This document shows positions 39,101 to 50,205 of a stretch of 64,000 nucleotides of DNA, piece by piece. The notes beneath the pieces are model-generated. The model had not been told where the DNA came from, did no database searches, and saw only the letters and a program-made list of their open reading frames with translations. A program made the position numbers and the translations under genes. Location of the stretch: positions 14,905,767-14,969,766 of the forward strand of contig CM060072.1 of NCBI GenBank assembly GCA_030533445.1, written 5' to 3'. Position 1 is the stretch's first letter. Each line of letters starts with the position of its first letter. This stretch comes from Cyprinodon diabolis. Its lineage: Eukaryota; Chordata; Actinopteri; Cyprinodontiformes; Cyprinodontidae.

Positions 39101-42100
39101 TAGGAGTCTTTAGACAAAAGCTTTTACTTTTTCATCAAACTCTTGTCGTTTTTATTATTCCTCTGAGGTCATGTGTTGAAGTGAAGCTACAAAAATATCC
39201 CTAAATTCCATTCAACACTCAAGGGGTTGTATTCTTTCTTATTTATTCACACTTTGAGCAGAATTCTGAAGCAAAACAAAATGCTAAACACAAAGAAGTA
39301 TTTGTACATTTGTTTTAGTTTTTTTCTGTTTCTGATTTTATGTCAGTACAAGCAAACAAAAAAAATAACAAATCCATTTTTAAACCATAATTGAAGTGTG
39401 GTTGAGCACATTATATCTTAAAGTTTAGTTTTACTGCCTGGTGTGCTGAATCCATAATTATTCATATAGAAATAATATAAAGGCCAATTAAAGATCCGAA
39501 AATCTTAAGTGCATAACGCCTTACAAAATTAACTAAATAACTCCACTGGTTTGTTTAAGAAAGAAAAATGGCAAAAAGAAGCCATTACACCACTGGAGCT
39601 GATGAAATAGATCATACAGATGTTTTTGCATCCATCTAGTAGAGAAGTTTTTATTTATTCTGTGAGGTAGTACAATTTTTACCGAACTTTAGTTTCTGTA
39701 AGGTTTTTTTTTTTATACAAAAAAAAAAAAGGAAAAAATGTTTAACATGAAATCAAGCCTGTATATCCTTCTGAGCTGGATTTGATTATCAACAGTCAAA
39801 GGCAGTTGAAATAGTGAAGTGAAACACAATCTCTCCTGACGCTGCTTTTGTTTGTAGCAGTGCAGTGAGGGAGGGAGCAACACTTCTGCCAATCTGAGCA
39901 CATACAGAAACCTGACTGCTGTGCTCTGGTAGGACATTAGTCAGCAGAAACAAAACACCTCATCTGATCCTTATGCTTCCCCTTTTTTTCACTTAATCAA
40001 AGGTTGTTTCTGCCAAGTATTATGAGGGTCAGTTTAATCATAGTTAAACGTCAAATAAATGTTTATATCAATCCGCATTGGCATCAACAAAAGGGCTGGT
40101 TGCAGCTGTGTGAAACTTTTAATTAGATCTTCAAAGAATGACCTGCTCTATTATCGTACCTTTACTCCCATTTATGTACAATGTATGTAGAAGTTTTATC
40201 TACTTTCCACAGTTTAAAAGGATAAATCCCTTTTAATAACAACATGCATACCTGGCCTATGCCTCTGAAAAGGGAGTCGTTAGGGACAAAAACATCTTGC
40301 CTGGTCAGCCAGGCCAACAATGACCCTAACGACTCCCTTTTAGAATATCAATATTAATACAGTAACGGGTATGCCAGGCCAACATTGACCTCAACGACTC
40401 CCCATTATCAAGGGATAGACCTGTTTTCTGGTTCAATTTGCATGTTTTGTAAGCCATAAAAAGGCTTTGTTGGGTTACTCCATTAAGCCTGAACTCAACG
40501 CTAATCCAGACATTTTGAGAAAGCTTTCTGGATGGGAAGTGAAATGTCTTCAAACTTGGAAAACAAAGTCCAGTGGAATGATTCTAAACTTTTGTTTTGT
40601 TTTACTTTTTTGGGATAACAGTTATTTCTCACAATCTAACTCCAACAATCAGTCTTGGGTGAATGGGAGGGGTGCGTTTGTATACCTGCACGAAGGCATA
40701 GTACCCTAAGGAGTGGATGTTCCAGTAGAAGCCGAGCCCGAAGAGGCACGTAAAAAATCCGCTCATCAGCATCCCAAAACTCAGGTAGTACCGCAGAGGA
40801 AGGCGCTCTCCAAAGATCCCACTGGGGACACAGAGGATGACCTGGAGTGAGTGCGTGAGTTAAAAGTGTTAGCTGAGAGCTATCTGCAGCTACAAACCTG
40901 AAAAACATGCCGATGGCATAAGCAATGAGGAAGGAGTTATCCAGGACTCCAAACAGGGTCTGATAGTTGTCCTGATCTGCAGGAAGGACACAGAAAAGGA
41001 AAAAAAAACGGTTTATTATTAATGATACTAAAGAGCACAGAGTGGGCCAACTTTGGAATATGTGAAAAACGAATCTTTGGTAATTTAACTCATGGAAAAG
41101 GTTCCCTTATGGTGTGATGTGAAATTATTTATAAAACTTACACCGAAACACCACATGGATTAAAAGCATAATGAATACATCATACACAGAATTAGGTCAT
41201 TTTCAAAATAATGTTACAGCTGGATGGAGCATCACTCTTAGCACAGACAGACTGAATTTCTGTCCTTAACATCTGATGTATGCTGATGAAGGTTCTCAGT
41301 CATCCGGGTCATAGTCATTCCGTAAAAATTCAAAAAATATCCACTGGACTTGGTTTTCAAGATTTCAAGACGTTTCGCCACCTCTCCAGGAAGCTTTCTC
41401 AATTCAAATGTCTGGATCCGCAGTGAGTTTGAGTCTTATATGGACAAGGCCTTGTATTGCTTGGAAACATGCAATCTGTCTATGATTATGATTATTATCA
41501 TAGACAGGTTCAGATATTACAGGCTAACGATGGAACTAAACGACCCATTCATCGGTTACCATTTGCATGTTTCCAAGCGATACAAGGCCTTGTCCATATA
41601 AGACTCAAACGCACTGCGGATCCAGACATTTGAATTGAGAAAGCTTCCTGGAGAGGTGGCGAAACATCTCCAAATCTTGAAAACCAAGTCCAGTGGATAT
41701 TTTTTGAATTTTTACGGAATTAAAATCTGATATAATATGATGAACTTTTTTTATCTAATGTAATGATATCCATTACCTACAATATCAAAAACATATCAGA
41801 TGAAACAGACTTTTATTTTGACCATTACTGCAGCTTGCTTTAATTTCAAGATCAACAAACAGCATTTGAAAATTATTACCTCAACTGGTTTTTAATTATT
41901 GACCTACTTTCTATCTTTCCTCCCCTACAGCCAATCAGATTGTCTCTCATAAAGTTACTGCCTGAAGCAGAAAGTCTGACAGTAAAGAGGCTTTGTCATC
42001 AACTTAACCCTTAATTCTAACTAACTAACTAGCTAAGTTAACTCTTGAAATTGTCATCTATAGTCTTTCAGCACATGGACCTGCTTCACATATGGCCTAA

Positions 42101-45100
42101 CACATAAATGAAGACCCGTAAATGAAGGACTTACCAAACGGCGTCCAGTCACACCAGGTATCATTGTTGGTTATGTTGAGGTCAGCCGGTCGGATGACTA
42201 AAGAACAGTTTCTATGCAGCTCACCCTGAGTTTAAAATAACACAGAAATAGATCAAACAAATCGGATAAGGAACAGATAAGCCACATAAACCCACGCAGG
42301 ATGATACAGCCTCCCCAATACCTTAGTTAGAGTTCTGTTCCCAAGCTAACGTCCCATTTTCTCACCATAATAGCCAAACATTTAACTTGTAAATGGATGT
42401 GTCTAAAACTAGTGCATTTTCAAATTAGAAGCTTACAAAGCAATAACATCAACAGTAGCTTGTTTTCTTTTCATCTGACTAAAAGATTACAGATCTTGGT
42501 GGAAGTAAACTTGTAGAAAGGAAATTAAATGTATGCAAGACATTTAACAGATAGAAATATTTGTGAAACTCTCACTGGCTGAAAATGGAATATTTAATCA
42601 GATATAATGACATATGGTATTCATTAATTTTAAATAGAGTGCAAATATCCAGGTTTTACTTGGATGTGGTCCAGGCTAATAGGAAAGTTAGCTGTTATTT
42701 TCATTTTTCCTTAATTCTTATCTCAAAAAAGTTCCCCTTTTCTTACCCCTTCCATTATTTAAAGTGAACTAAAATTGTTAGACTGTTCCTCAAACAACAG
42801 AAAATAGCCTCAACAGTGAATAATTTATGAATACTCTTCTCATCTTTAGTCAAAATGGCAGAAAAATATCAGCAATCACTTGTTATGATACATTTATTTT
42901 CCTCAGAAGTGAATGTAAAGTTTTTAAATCCTGAGCCTATTTTGAAGACCACTGTCTGACACTATATTTAACACAGAATTACAAGTTATAGATGAATATA
43001 TATCTCGGTAAGTGTACAGAAGGGTTTCTCCAGTCACCTTTACAATGCTGATAGGTTTCCTTGACAGGTGGTAGGCAGTGTAGAAGAGGAATGTAAGGAA
43101 GAGAATAAAACCTCGATACCTGCAACAGAAGCAGATAAAACATAAGCACAAAACATAAAATGGATTATCTAAACAAAAACATGCTTTACTGATTTGTTCT
43201 TTTAAACAAAAATGAGAAATAGAAATAGAGGAAGTGAGTGGATGAGGATCCATTAGGAGAAGTTTTTCTGTTTCCTCTGACGTATCAATGTGTGTTTGAA
43301 TAACATAGATGGTATTAAGAGTAAAACAAACTGTTGTGGATGAACCGTTTCCATGCGGGGGGGGGGGATTAAGTGGAAATACATATTTTATGCTTTAAAA
43401 TAAGACAAACAGTGACAGCCATTAAACCAAGCAGGCTAACACCTTTTGATATGCTGAATTATTTGAAATCTAGGGAAAACTATCTTTTCTGTTTTAACAG
43501 TCGCAACAATCTAAGCATTACAAAAGAAACACGATGGTTGCTGTTGTGTCAGTAAAATCTGTTAACAGGGACGAAATCTGCATTAGTTAAGGGGGGATTT
43601 ACAGGCTGAGCTCCAAACTGCTTGTTAGCTGTCATTTAAACACTGAAAATCTGATGGAAATCAACAGGATCAGCAAAATTAGAAAAATGACTCAAAATAA
43701 ACAAATGTAGCCTACAGACATAATTAATCAAAAAACAAGTTGAGATGTTTAAATCACAACAGGTATGATGATCCCATCAAGTTCATTTGAATAACTCCAA
43801 AACAAGCTCCTTTTCAATAGACCTTTATATATAACATGTCTCAACAGATATGCAGTAGAAACATTTTCAAAAGTTCATAGGAAAATCAATTTTCATATCT
43901 TATTCAAACCTCAAATTTTAGTCTAAAACAAGAGACACAAAAAAATCTGTTCAGATTAGTAGGGAAAGATAATTTGCTATTGTATTGTGTTTAAAAACAA
44001 TGCTTTAAAAAGTCCAAGCAGTTTAAGGGATCTAGTGTCACAACCTGACCTTGTTTACATGCTTTCCATGAACAGAGAGAACCTGAAACTGAATATAAAT
44101 CCCTGTAAAAATGGGCTTAATTCTAACAAATGTTTGCCTGCTGACAAAATTTTATTGTATGATTTTAAATACATTACACACTGACTGCTCCAGACTCATG
44201 ATCCGTCTCATATGATGATCTAATTGCCCTCAGTTCTCCTAATAATCCCTTTCAGGGATGATAAAGTGTTATATTCTGACAAATGTGTTTAAATATTAAC
44301 ATCTGGTGCAGCTGCTGCCTTCTGCAAACATCTATGCTTCAATAAGCAACAGTCTTGTGACAGCAAATTTAGTAACTGTAATGGTTTCTTTGGAGGTATC
44401 TGAGCTGTTTCTTGATTTCAATAGTTAGCACAATTTTTTTCTCATGCTCTCATGGAATTGGGTTCCTTATTTCTGTATTTCTGTCTTATAAAACAATTAT
44501 AACAATGAGATATACGAGTCTGGAAAGATAAATCTTCTTCTAGACTCATCCAGACCTGGAAAAAACTGTAAAACTCATCATAAACAGGAACTTTGAAAGA
44601 GGATATTTTCTGTGCTTTAAAGTGTTAACGTTCAACTTCAGCTTTAGCTTTAGAAAGCCATTTTAATTTTACTCTTATTAACATTAGTCTGGTATAATAT
44701 TTGCAGGCATAATGCTGAGGCTGTGAAAACCAAGTATATTAATATATTTTTTTACAAAATTTTTTTCATCTCATAACAGAAATTGTTCCAACCTATTTGG
44801 TTTTTCATTTCATTGGTAAGATTATTAAAAGTTTATCAGAGTTCTAATGACTAGTTTACTGTTTTGGTAGATGATTAGTTGGAATTTAAACCTCTGACAA
44901 TTTTAAGAAATCTCATGTTCTAATTTGTTGTAATAAAAGGTTACTGTAATGTATGCATTCAATCAAAAGAAACGAACACCAGGTTCCAGGCTGCTATTAT
45001 AGGCAAATAATAAAAATGGGAAGATTTCTTTAAAAGCATAAATCAAATTTCTGCAACAAAATAAAGAAAAATCAGAGTGGAGTTGCTCCTGATCTGTTTA

Positions 45101-45724
45101 GATAATTTGTAGAACCTCAGTAGGCTTTAATCATTTTAATTTAGTTACAAAATAGGAAAATCCATTTTCTATCTCCTGATATTCATTTGAGTCTTTGTAA
45201 TTATTATTATTTTTTTATTTAAGTATAATAAAACCCAGGCAGGGTTTTGTTTTTAAAAATAAAGTCATCCTGTAGTAATTAATCCCTCTCATGCACCAGC
45301 TGTGTGATCAGGAGCTGGAGGCTCAGACGTTGAACGCGTCACGGATTCCTTGACTGCTGGACGGCAGGATTGATCGTTAAAGTTCAAATATGAGTCGATA
45401 ATTAGATTAAAATGACCCTTTTTAAAGAAGCTGATTGAAACAAACACATAATGCCAAACTAAAAACAAGTAATGAAACGCTTATACCGATGAGATCTTAG
45501 ATAAATATGTAATTAACACCGTGGTGCGTTCAAGGGTTTATTTAGAGAATCATTGTCCATCGACTGGACTGAGTAAATAATCTACAGCCGGGAGATAATG
45601 TAGAAACAGATAATGCTGCCCTGTACCCAAGTAGAAAATAAAATAAATAGATAAAGGAACTTTACCAGCTGTCTCGAGAGAAGGAGGTGATCAGTCGAAT
45701 CCCGGGAGCCAGGGGAGACTTCAT
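27088..45724 (-). CDS. slc37a2: Solute carrier family 37 member 2, sugar-phosphate/phosphate exchanger
   Basis: Major-facilitator membrane protein of the endoplasmic reticulum that exchanges glucose-6-phosphate for phosphate in mammals. Coding exons, 5' to 3': 45666-45724, 43038-43119, 42135-42225, 40898-40976, 40686-40821, 38718-38794, 37377-37543, 37229-37266, 36996-37142, 35422-35512, 34055-34117, 33385-33470, 32743-32791, 29961-30034, 29784-29862, 28632-28729, 28399-28463, then 27593-27602 (496 aa) or, skipping that, 27088-27115 (502 aa; human 505). Phases agree throughout. Diagnostic blocks: SRKPISIVK after helix 1, GKGKRGFIMGVWNSHTSVGN, GVVEFSLCLMFAKLVSYTFL, TGSIGAALGPLFAGLISPTG. The hydrophilic loop between the two six-helix halves carries a short GNGNGN run. 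These match SLC37A2 better than SLC37A1 or A4. The start is the ATG of MKSPLAPGIRL. Exon 7 uses a weak GTCTGT donor; the intron between exons 4 and 5 is only 76 bp. Confidence 0.93.
27235..27532 (+). mobile_element. LINE 3'-end fragment
   Basis: Ends in AAAGTGCCTTGAGATGGCAT and GGCGCTATATAAATC followed by a TGAATTGAAC-type tail, the 3' end of a very common fish L2-related LINE. It lies between the two alternative last exons of slc37a2. Confidence 0.6.
30141..30357 (+). mobile_element. tRNA-derived SINE, copy 2
   Basis: Plus-strand head GGCCTAGTGGTTAGGGCATT and B-box-like GGTTCTGAGCTTGAGCCCC, then ACTGCTCCCC, GGATGGGTTAAATGCAGAG and an AT-rich tail. Same family as the copy at 2590-2812 (reverse) and the one at 30964. 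Located in the slc37a2 intron between exons 13 and 14. Confidence 0.75.
30964..31178 (+). mobile_element. tRNA-derived SINE, copy 3 (5' truncated)
   Basis: Starts inside the tRNA head (GTTAGGGCATAAAGCTTGG), continues through the B box (GGTTCTGAGTTCAAGCCCC) and the ACTGCTCCCC blocks, and ends GACAATGTAATGACAATAAAA. The tail is fuller than in copy 2. Only about 600 bp separates copies 2 and 3. Confidence 0.7.
31224..32455. mobile_element. hAT-like non-autonomous element, about 1.2 kb
   Basis: Left end CAGTGTTGGGCACGTTACTT and right end GTTACTTTCAACACCA are inverted relatives, and both ends carry stacked GTTACTAGTTAC/GTAACGCCGTTAC words typical of a widespread fish hAT-type family. The interior is GC-richer, has an ATCC tetranucleotide array (about 31737-31774), and encodes no recognisable transposase. 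No clear 8-bp target duplication was seen, suggesting age. It lies in the slc37a2 intron between exons 13 and 14. Confidence 0.6.
31737..31774 (+). repeat. (ATCC)n microsatellite
   Basis: Nine or more consecutive CATC/ATCC units inside the hAT-like element. The antisense open frame encodes W-M-D-G repeats, which is a by-product of the array. Confidence 0.9.
33805..33892 (-). repeat. MITE fragment (GGGCTGCAACTAAC type, reverse)
   Basis: GATTATCAATTGATTAATC ... GAATAATCGTTAGTTGCAG is the reverse complement of the end seen at 13.29 kb. A third weak relative lies at about 32.56-32.60 kb. Confidence 0.45.
34555..34760 (-). mobile_element. Tc1-like transposase relic
   Basis: Plus-strand CCCACAGCATGATGCTGCCACC near 34699 (read as overlapping words) is the antisense of the H-G-G-G-S-I-M-L-W block of Tc1 transposases. 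The flanks are decayed. It lies in the slc37a2 intron between exons 10 and 11. Confidence 0.5.
36138..36232. repeat. LINE/SINE tail fragment with TTAGA repeats
   Basis: Short (TTAGA) tandem followed by CAGCTTTATTGATCTCACAG and AGAAATTCACTCGTCAC, a common fish retroelement tail. In the slc37a2 intron between exons 9 and 10. Confidence 0.4.
37735..37860 (-). mobile_element. Tc1-like transposase relic
   Basis: The antisense of CCAGACTTTGACTAGGCCAC encodes the W-P-S-Q-S block just upstream of the catalytic glutamate in Tc1 transposases. Short remnant in the intron between exons 6 and 7 of slc37a2. Confidence 0.45.
38800..40240. other. slc37a2 intron 5, upstream part
   Basis: No exon or named repeat was recognised. 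AT-rich with homopolymer runs near 39.71 kb. Confidence 0.4.
40250..40412. repeat. Compact palindromic repeat cluster
   Basis: Perfect 18-bp inverted arms AAAAGGGAGTCGTTAGGG (40268-40285) and CCCTAACGACTCCCTTTT (40324-40341). The loop contains a second small inverted pair, GCCTGG/CCAGGC (about 40299-40314). A third, diverged direct copy, GCCAGGCCAACATTGACC plus CAACGACTCCCC, follows at about 40373-40402. Located about 270 bp downstream of exon 5 in slc37a2. Not a family I recognise. Confidence 0.7.
40470..40575 (-). repeat. Diverged half-copy of the 41.3-kb foldback arm
   Basis: TCCAGACATTTTGAGAAAGC, GAAATGTCTTCAAACTTGG and AAAGTCCAGTGG match the right arm of the foldback element at 41561-41720 in order, with small gaps. 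Confidence 0.5.
41317..41720. mobile_element. 404-bp foldback element
   Basis: Two long inverted arms, about 41317-41475 and 41561-41720, are near copies: ATTCCGTAAAAATTC begins one and its complement ends the other, with matching internal words such as GACAAGGCCTTGTAT and CTCCAGGAAGCTTTC. The roughly 85-bp centre holds a further perfect 11-bp hairpin, CTGTCTATGAT/ATCATAGACAG (41476-41507). No coding. It lies in the slc37a2 intron between exons 3 and 4. Confidence 0.8.
43120..45665. other. slc37a2 intron 1
   Basis: About 2.5 kb with a G10 run near 43358-43367 and a modestly GC-richer patch at about 45280-45370. No exon, RNA gene or named repeat was recognised. Confidence 0.4.
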
Positions 45725-46215
45725 TGTTGATTAAAGACCGGTTAAAAACTTCTCAACTTAAACTGTTACCACTTAATCCTAAACATCGTGTCCTCGAAAC
45801 TGATACTCAGATAAGGAGGTTTGTGACTAAATACTGAGTTATAGCTAACAGAGGGGACGCTTTCCGAGAGGAGTCGTCGGGTGGAAAAAAAGGAAGAATG
45901 GTAAAAGCAGCCGGAGGATAAAAGCAGACGCTAACTGCTAGATGTGAAAAGCGGTTGCTGCCCGGCTTCTAGGACGGAGATAGAGTCCGTTAACATCCAG
46001 CAGAGCTCCATAATGTCCCTCTAAGTTTATATACACCGAAGAGAAGAGCCAGCCTACCTCCCCGAGCCTGAATTAAATAACACGGTGGGGAAAAACGAAG
46101 GAAAATAATAAAAAGTTACTAATAATACTCGGAGGAGATGCACTGCTCCATAAGGTTTTCCAAGAGGAGCGTCCCTCCCGTCGTCAATAACAGCTGTTAC
46201 GTCACAGCGTCGCTT
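45725..46215 (-). promoter_or_regulatory. slc37a2 5' UTR and promoter region
   Basis: The stretch upstream of the ATG (45722-45724) is richer in G, C and CpG than the surroundings, as in a CpG-type vertebrate promoter. TTACGTCA at 46197-46204, a cAMP-response-element-like site, marks its outer edge. No TATA box is evident. The transcription start cannot be fixed from sequence. Confidence 0.5.
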
Positions 46216-47286
46216 TGTACAGAACGGGTATGGCAAGACATTGTTAATAAAAATCCAGCCACTTTCTGACCACTAGTTAGGTGGTTTAAATCAGTGATGT
46301 AGAATTTTGTTGTTGTCATATTTAGGTCAATATTATATTAATAAAAAAGGATAAAAATAGAACACCTGAATTATCTTATATTAGGAAAATTGAGAGAGGC
46401 TATGGAAAATAAAGAGACATACAAAAATTTAAATGGACATACAAACTAAAATATATGAGTTCTGCAAAGTTATTATTGAAAAATAGTCAAAACATTAAAA
46501 TGTTTAGGTTCAATAGAAAAATACAGCAATAGTATAAGAAAAATTGCAATTGTTATGAGTATAAAAACACACAAAAAATATGATTGTAGAAAAAGCTCTA
46601 TTTAATAACAAAACTTTAAAAAATTGCCCTGAAAGAAAAAAGTTTCCACCTGCATCATCTGTATGTTTGTGCTATGGGCAATTCTAGACCAGAGCCAATA
46701 AGGGCAAGTACCCCTGTTCCTGGCCCCTCTTGGGGCCCACATACTAGAGATATAATATTAAATTAATTTGGAATAGAAAAATCGAATAGAAAATCCCTTT
46801 ATTGTCACACAATGAGGAAATTGTGGTGTTACAGCAGCAAAAAGGTTATAGCAGAAGTGGTCACACAATGTGGACATAAGAAAAGTGTATAAAAATAACA
46901 GAATAAGTGACAGAGTTAAGAAAATAAACAAGTACTGTATGTTATGGTGTTTTTAAAATATAAATACTCTGTATCTGGAGAGTAAATATTTAATAAACAG
47001 CTGTGGGCATTTTAAAGTAATGGCTATGTGAAAAATAGCAGCAACACCAGAGATGTTAAAAAAAAATCCTATGATGTTTGCTGGCACAGAAACTGTAACT
47101 GACTGTTCCCTTTGAAAGATTACATTTTTGACTTTCAGGCTTAATTAAAAACTGATTTTAAAATGCAGGTATTTAGGTAGGATCAATTTCTATCTGCAGC
47201 TCCAGGGCTGCAAGAGGCTCTTTGGCTCACTCACTATATTAAACAATGAAATACTACCCTGTTGGTCATGTCATTTATTCGTTCTG

Positions 47287-47317
47287 TGCCCCCATACATA
47301 AGCAGTGTATGGGGGCA
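47287..47317. repeat. Perfect 12-bp inverted repeat
   Basis: TGCCCCCATACA (47287-47298) and TGTATGGGGGCA (47306-47317) are perfect complements around a 7-base loop. Probably the inside of a decayed mobile element; not near any exon. Confidence 0.6.
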
Positions 47318-49754
47318 AATTTGATCTAGAACTGGCACTGGGTGATGCATGTACCATTTTTTAACTGCTGTATATAAAGACATCTAGTGGCTTCACCCCT
47401 GGCTGAACCACCCTCCAAAAAACATTTAATTAAAATTTTTGTTTCACAGTTTCTCTTTGTTTAGATTTGACAAGGTGTCAAAAAAACAACAACAAAAAAC
47501 CCCCACAGATTCTGGTCTTTATTGATATAGCATCATTCAGTAGATTTTTTTGCCTGTAAAATCAAGTGGTGCTCTTCATTGTGGCTTATTAAAACTCATT
47601 GACCTGTTCATGATACTGGTTTAAGGTGATTCAGGTTTTGGTTCACTAACCTGCTGGTTTCAGTGAACCAATCAGAGGAGGAGTATACTTTGAAAAGAGG
47701 TGGACCAGGTAAGTGGAAATACTTAGGTAATCTGCGGCTTTCAAATGACACTCAAGTGGCACAAAAGAGTCCAAAGAGTACCAACAAACATCCCCCACTT
47801 AATTACACAACCAACCTGAAGAGACTCAAACCTGTAAGAAAAAACAATGCTTTGGAGACTCTAAACTATGGCCTTGTTTTTGTTGTTAGTGGAAAGAACC
47901 AGGTGTGGGCTGCTGCTGCTGCTGCTTTGCACTGTCAGCTGGAAATGTGTTGAGCTTCCATACACAGGTTTCCCAGTTCTTTTAAAACAGGCAAACAGGA
48001 TGAATATTTAAAACGGGGAAGCATTATACTCCTAATGATCTGAACTGAGGAAGCCTTTTGTTTGGGAGGTGCAGGAAAAAGCCTTCAAGGAAAAGGAGAG
48101 GTCATCCAGCTTCCATCATTTCATGGATGACTGAGAACCCTGCTTATAAAACATTGTGATTTGCACAATTGATATTTTCATACACCCACAAGGCATTTGA
48201 ATAACAGCTGCCTACTTGATATTTTAATTTTTTGGACCACTTTCTGTAAACCTGAGAGGTGGTTCTATGTGAAAATAAGTAGACCATTTCTTACACCTTA
48301 AGACATGCCTGGCATCCCATTACTCGATGATCAGAGACAATTTCATCTAACTTATTCCTCATCCTGCTTGATTTGTAGGTTTTTGTCTTGAACACTAGCT
48401 GGCAAAATGCATTGATTTACTGTCATACATCCTTAAATGCTTAATAACTGATTATTAACTGATAACTGATTTTTTAAATCTTTTTTTTTTTTTTACAATA
48501 TATCCATGTTGAATGTAAGGAACTCCGGTTAAATGACTCCACTCAATATCCACTCTAGCTTTTTGCTCTGATCAGAGGATCAGCAAGCATTAATTAATTT
48601 TAATTAATTTTAACTAATTAACAGAGATCAGAAATAAAATATATAATACAGAAATTTCAGTAAATAGTATACACTGAAATTACGTCATGAATCTGAAAAT
48701 CCTTACCTGGAATGCAATCAAATGGACGTATGTGGGTAAAACCTAGGATTCAAAAAGCTTCTTCCAAACGTAGGTTTCAAAATCCTACATTCTTGTTAAA
48801 GACAGGAGCTCAATGAATGAGAAAAGTTTTTTCTATTTTTGGCAATAACATTTTAGATATCCAAAAAAAAGCCAAAAAGTTCATATTGACAGGAAATTGA
48901 ACTGTGGATTTATAACTTTTTGACTTATTACTATATGATAAATAGCTTGCCGTACCAGTTAGGAAGACAGGTAATGTTTAAATAAAAAAACAACTATTCC
49001 TAAAAAGTGCAGTAAGTTTTTTTTTTTATGACCCTGAGTATTATTAGAACTTGGAGCATTTTATTATAAGCACTGAGAAGACTACAAGGTTGTGCCAGTT
49101 TCTATTATAATTACACGACAGGTAAATTTTAACTGTGCCGCGTTTTGTTTCATGCAATTTCGCTGACTTTGAACTGGAATAACTTGTTTCATTATACTGA
49201 GAACAAGTCACTCCAAAGGAATGTACTGACCTGGTTCCTGTCTAAACTAACCAGCTTTGCTAAGGCTTTTTCAGACTAAAACTGTGGATGACATATTTAA
49301 AATGAATTACAAGCCTTAATTACAACTTTTATAGCACGATACTTGAGCAGGCTGCAATTATTGTGCAAATGTGCTTCAAGCAAGCCTCATTCCTATTTTT
49401 TGCTGCTGAAAATGAATGTTATTTTACTAATTATTTCAAAAGTATTCATGATTTATTACATATGGTGGCAAAATTTCAAAACATGGTAATGAGAAACAGT
49501 AATATTTACATAAGTACAAGTGTTGATAATTCAGCTAAAGTATCGGTTTTTATATTTTTCATTTTACATTTTATTTATATTTTTGCTGCCAAGTAACAAT
49601 CATGTTCGGGTGTTCAACATTAAGTATGCTGATGAAATTTACAATAATTATAAAGTTAAGAAGAATAAAATCAGATCAATGATTGCAAACAGGAAAAAGC
49701 AAGTTGGAAAACTAAAAATTAAAATGTTTTTTGCTCTAATAATAACAGAGAAAT

Positions 49755-50205
49755 GGTAGTTCATCCAGGAGAGACTCACAGAGAGTGAAGTACTAATTAG
49801 AATCGTTTATTGCCATGAATAATATATAAGTTCTTTGGTGCTCGGACACCGGCTGAAACCTTTGTGTTCAGAGCTGATGGATGATCAGATCGGTAGATTT
49901 AACAGAGAGAGGATAAGACTTTCTCCGGTGTCCGGACACTGATGGTTTAATAAGCCCAGGATGAATGGGATGGTTCCTGTACCGAGAGTCACTTCTTGGG
50001 GAGGGAGGGGGGAGGTGGGCAGAGAGAGGGCTGGTGAGCAGGAGACACGTCAGTAATGAAGCTGGAAGGAGACCTTGCAAATCGATTGGCTCCAGGGAAG
50101 GTGCGGCCCCGAGGCTGACTGGCTGAGGTTTGAAGGGAGGACTCCAGCAGGTGATAACGGTGAGGCTGATCAGAGTCCTCCAGATTGAATATTTGCTTAA
50201 GCTTC
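49755..50205. repeat. GC-richer island, possibly retroelement end
   Basis: Base composition departs sharply from the AT-rich flanks. It includes CGTTTATTGCCATGAATAA at 49804, a GGGGAGGGAGGGGGGAGG run near 50000, and two overlapping antisense open frames of 70-72 codons with no recognisable domain. It may be the end of an unidentified retroelement in antisense orientation. Confidence 0.3.

Noticed and set aside
46054..46236. 60-codon minus-strand open frame near the slc37a2 promoter
   Set aside because: Falls in the CpG-richer promoter/5' UTR zone; no homology or splice link to the slc37a2 start seen.
47663..47953. 96-codon plus-strand open frame with a short alanine run
   Set aside because: No recognisable domain. 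The alanines come from a GCT repeat, and a foldback-family relative lies close by. Not enough to call a gene.
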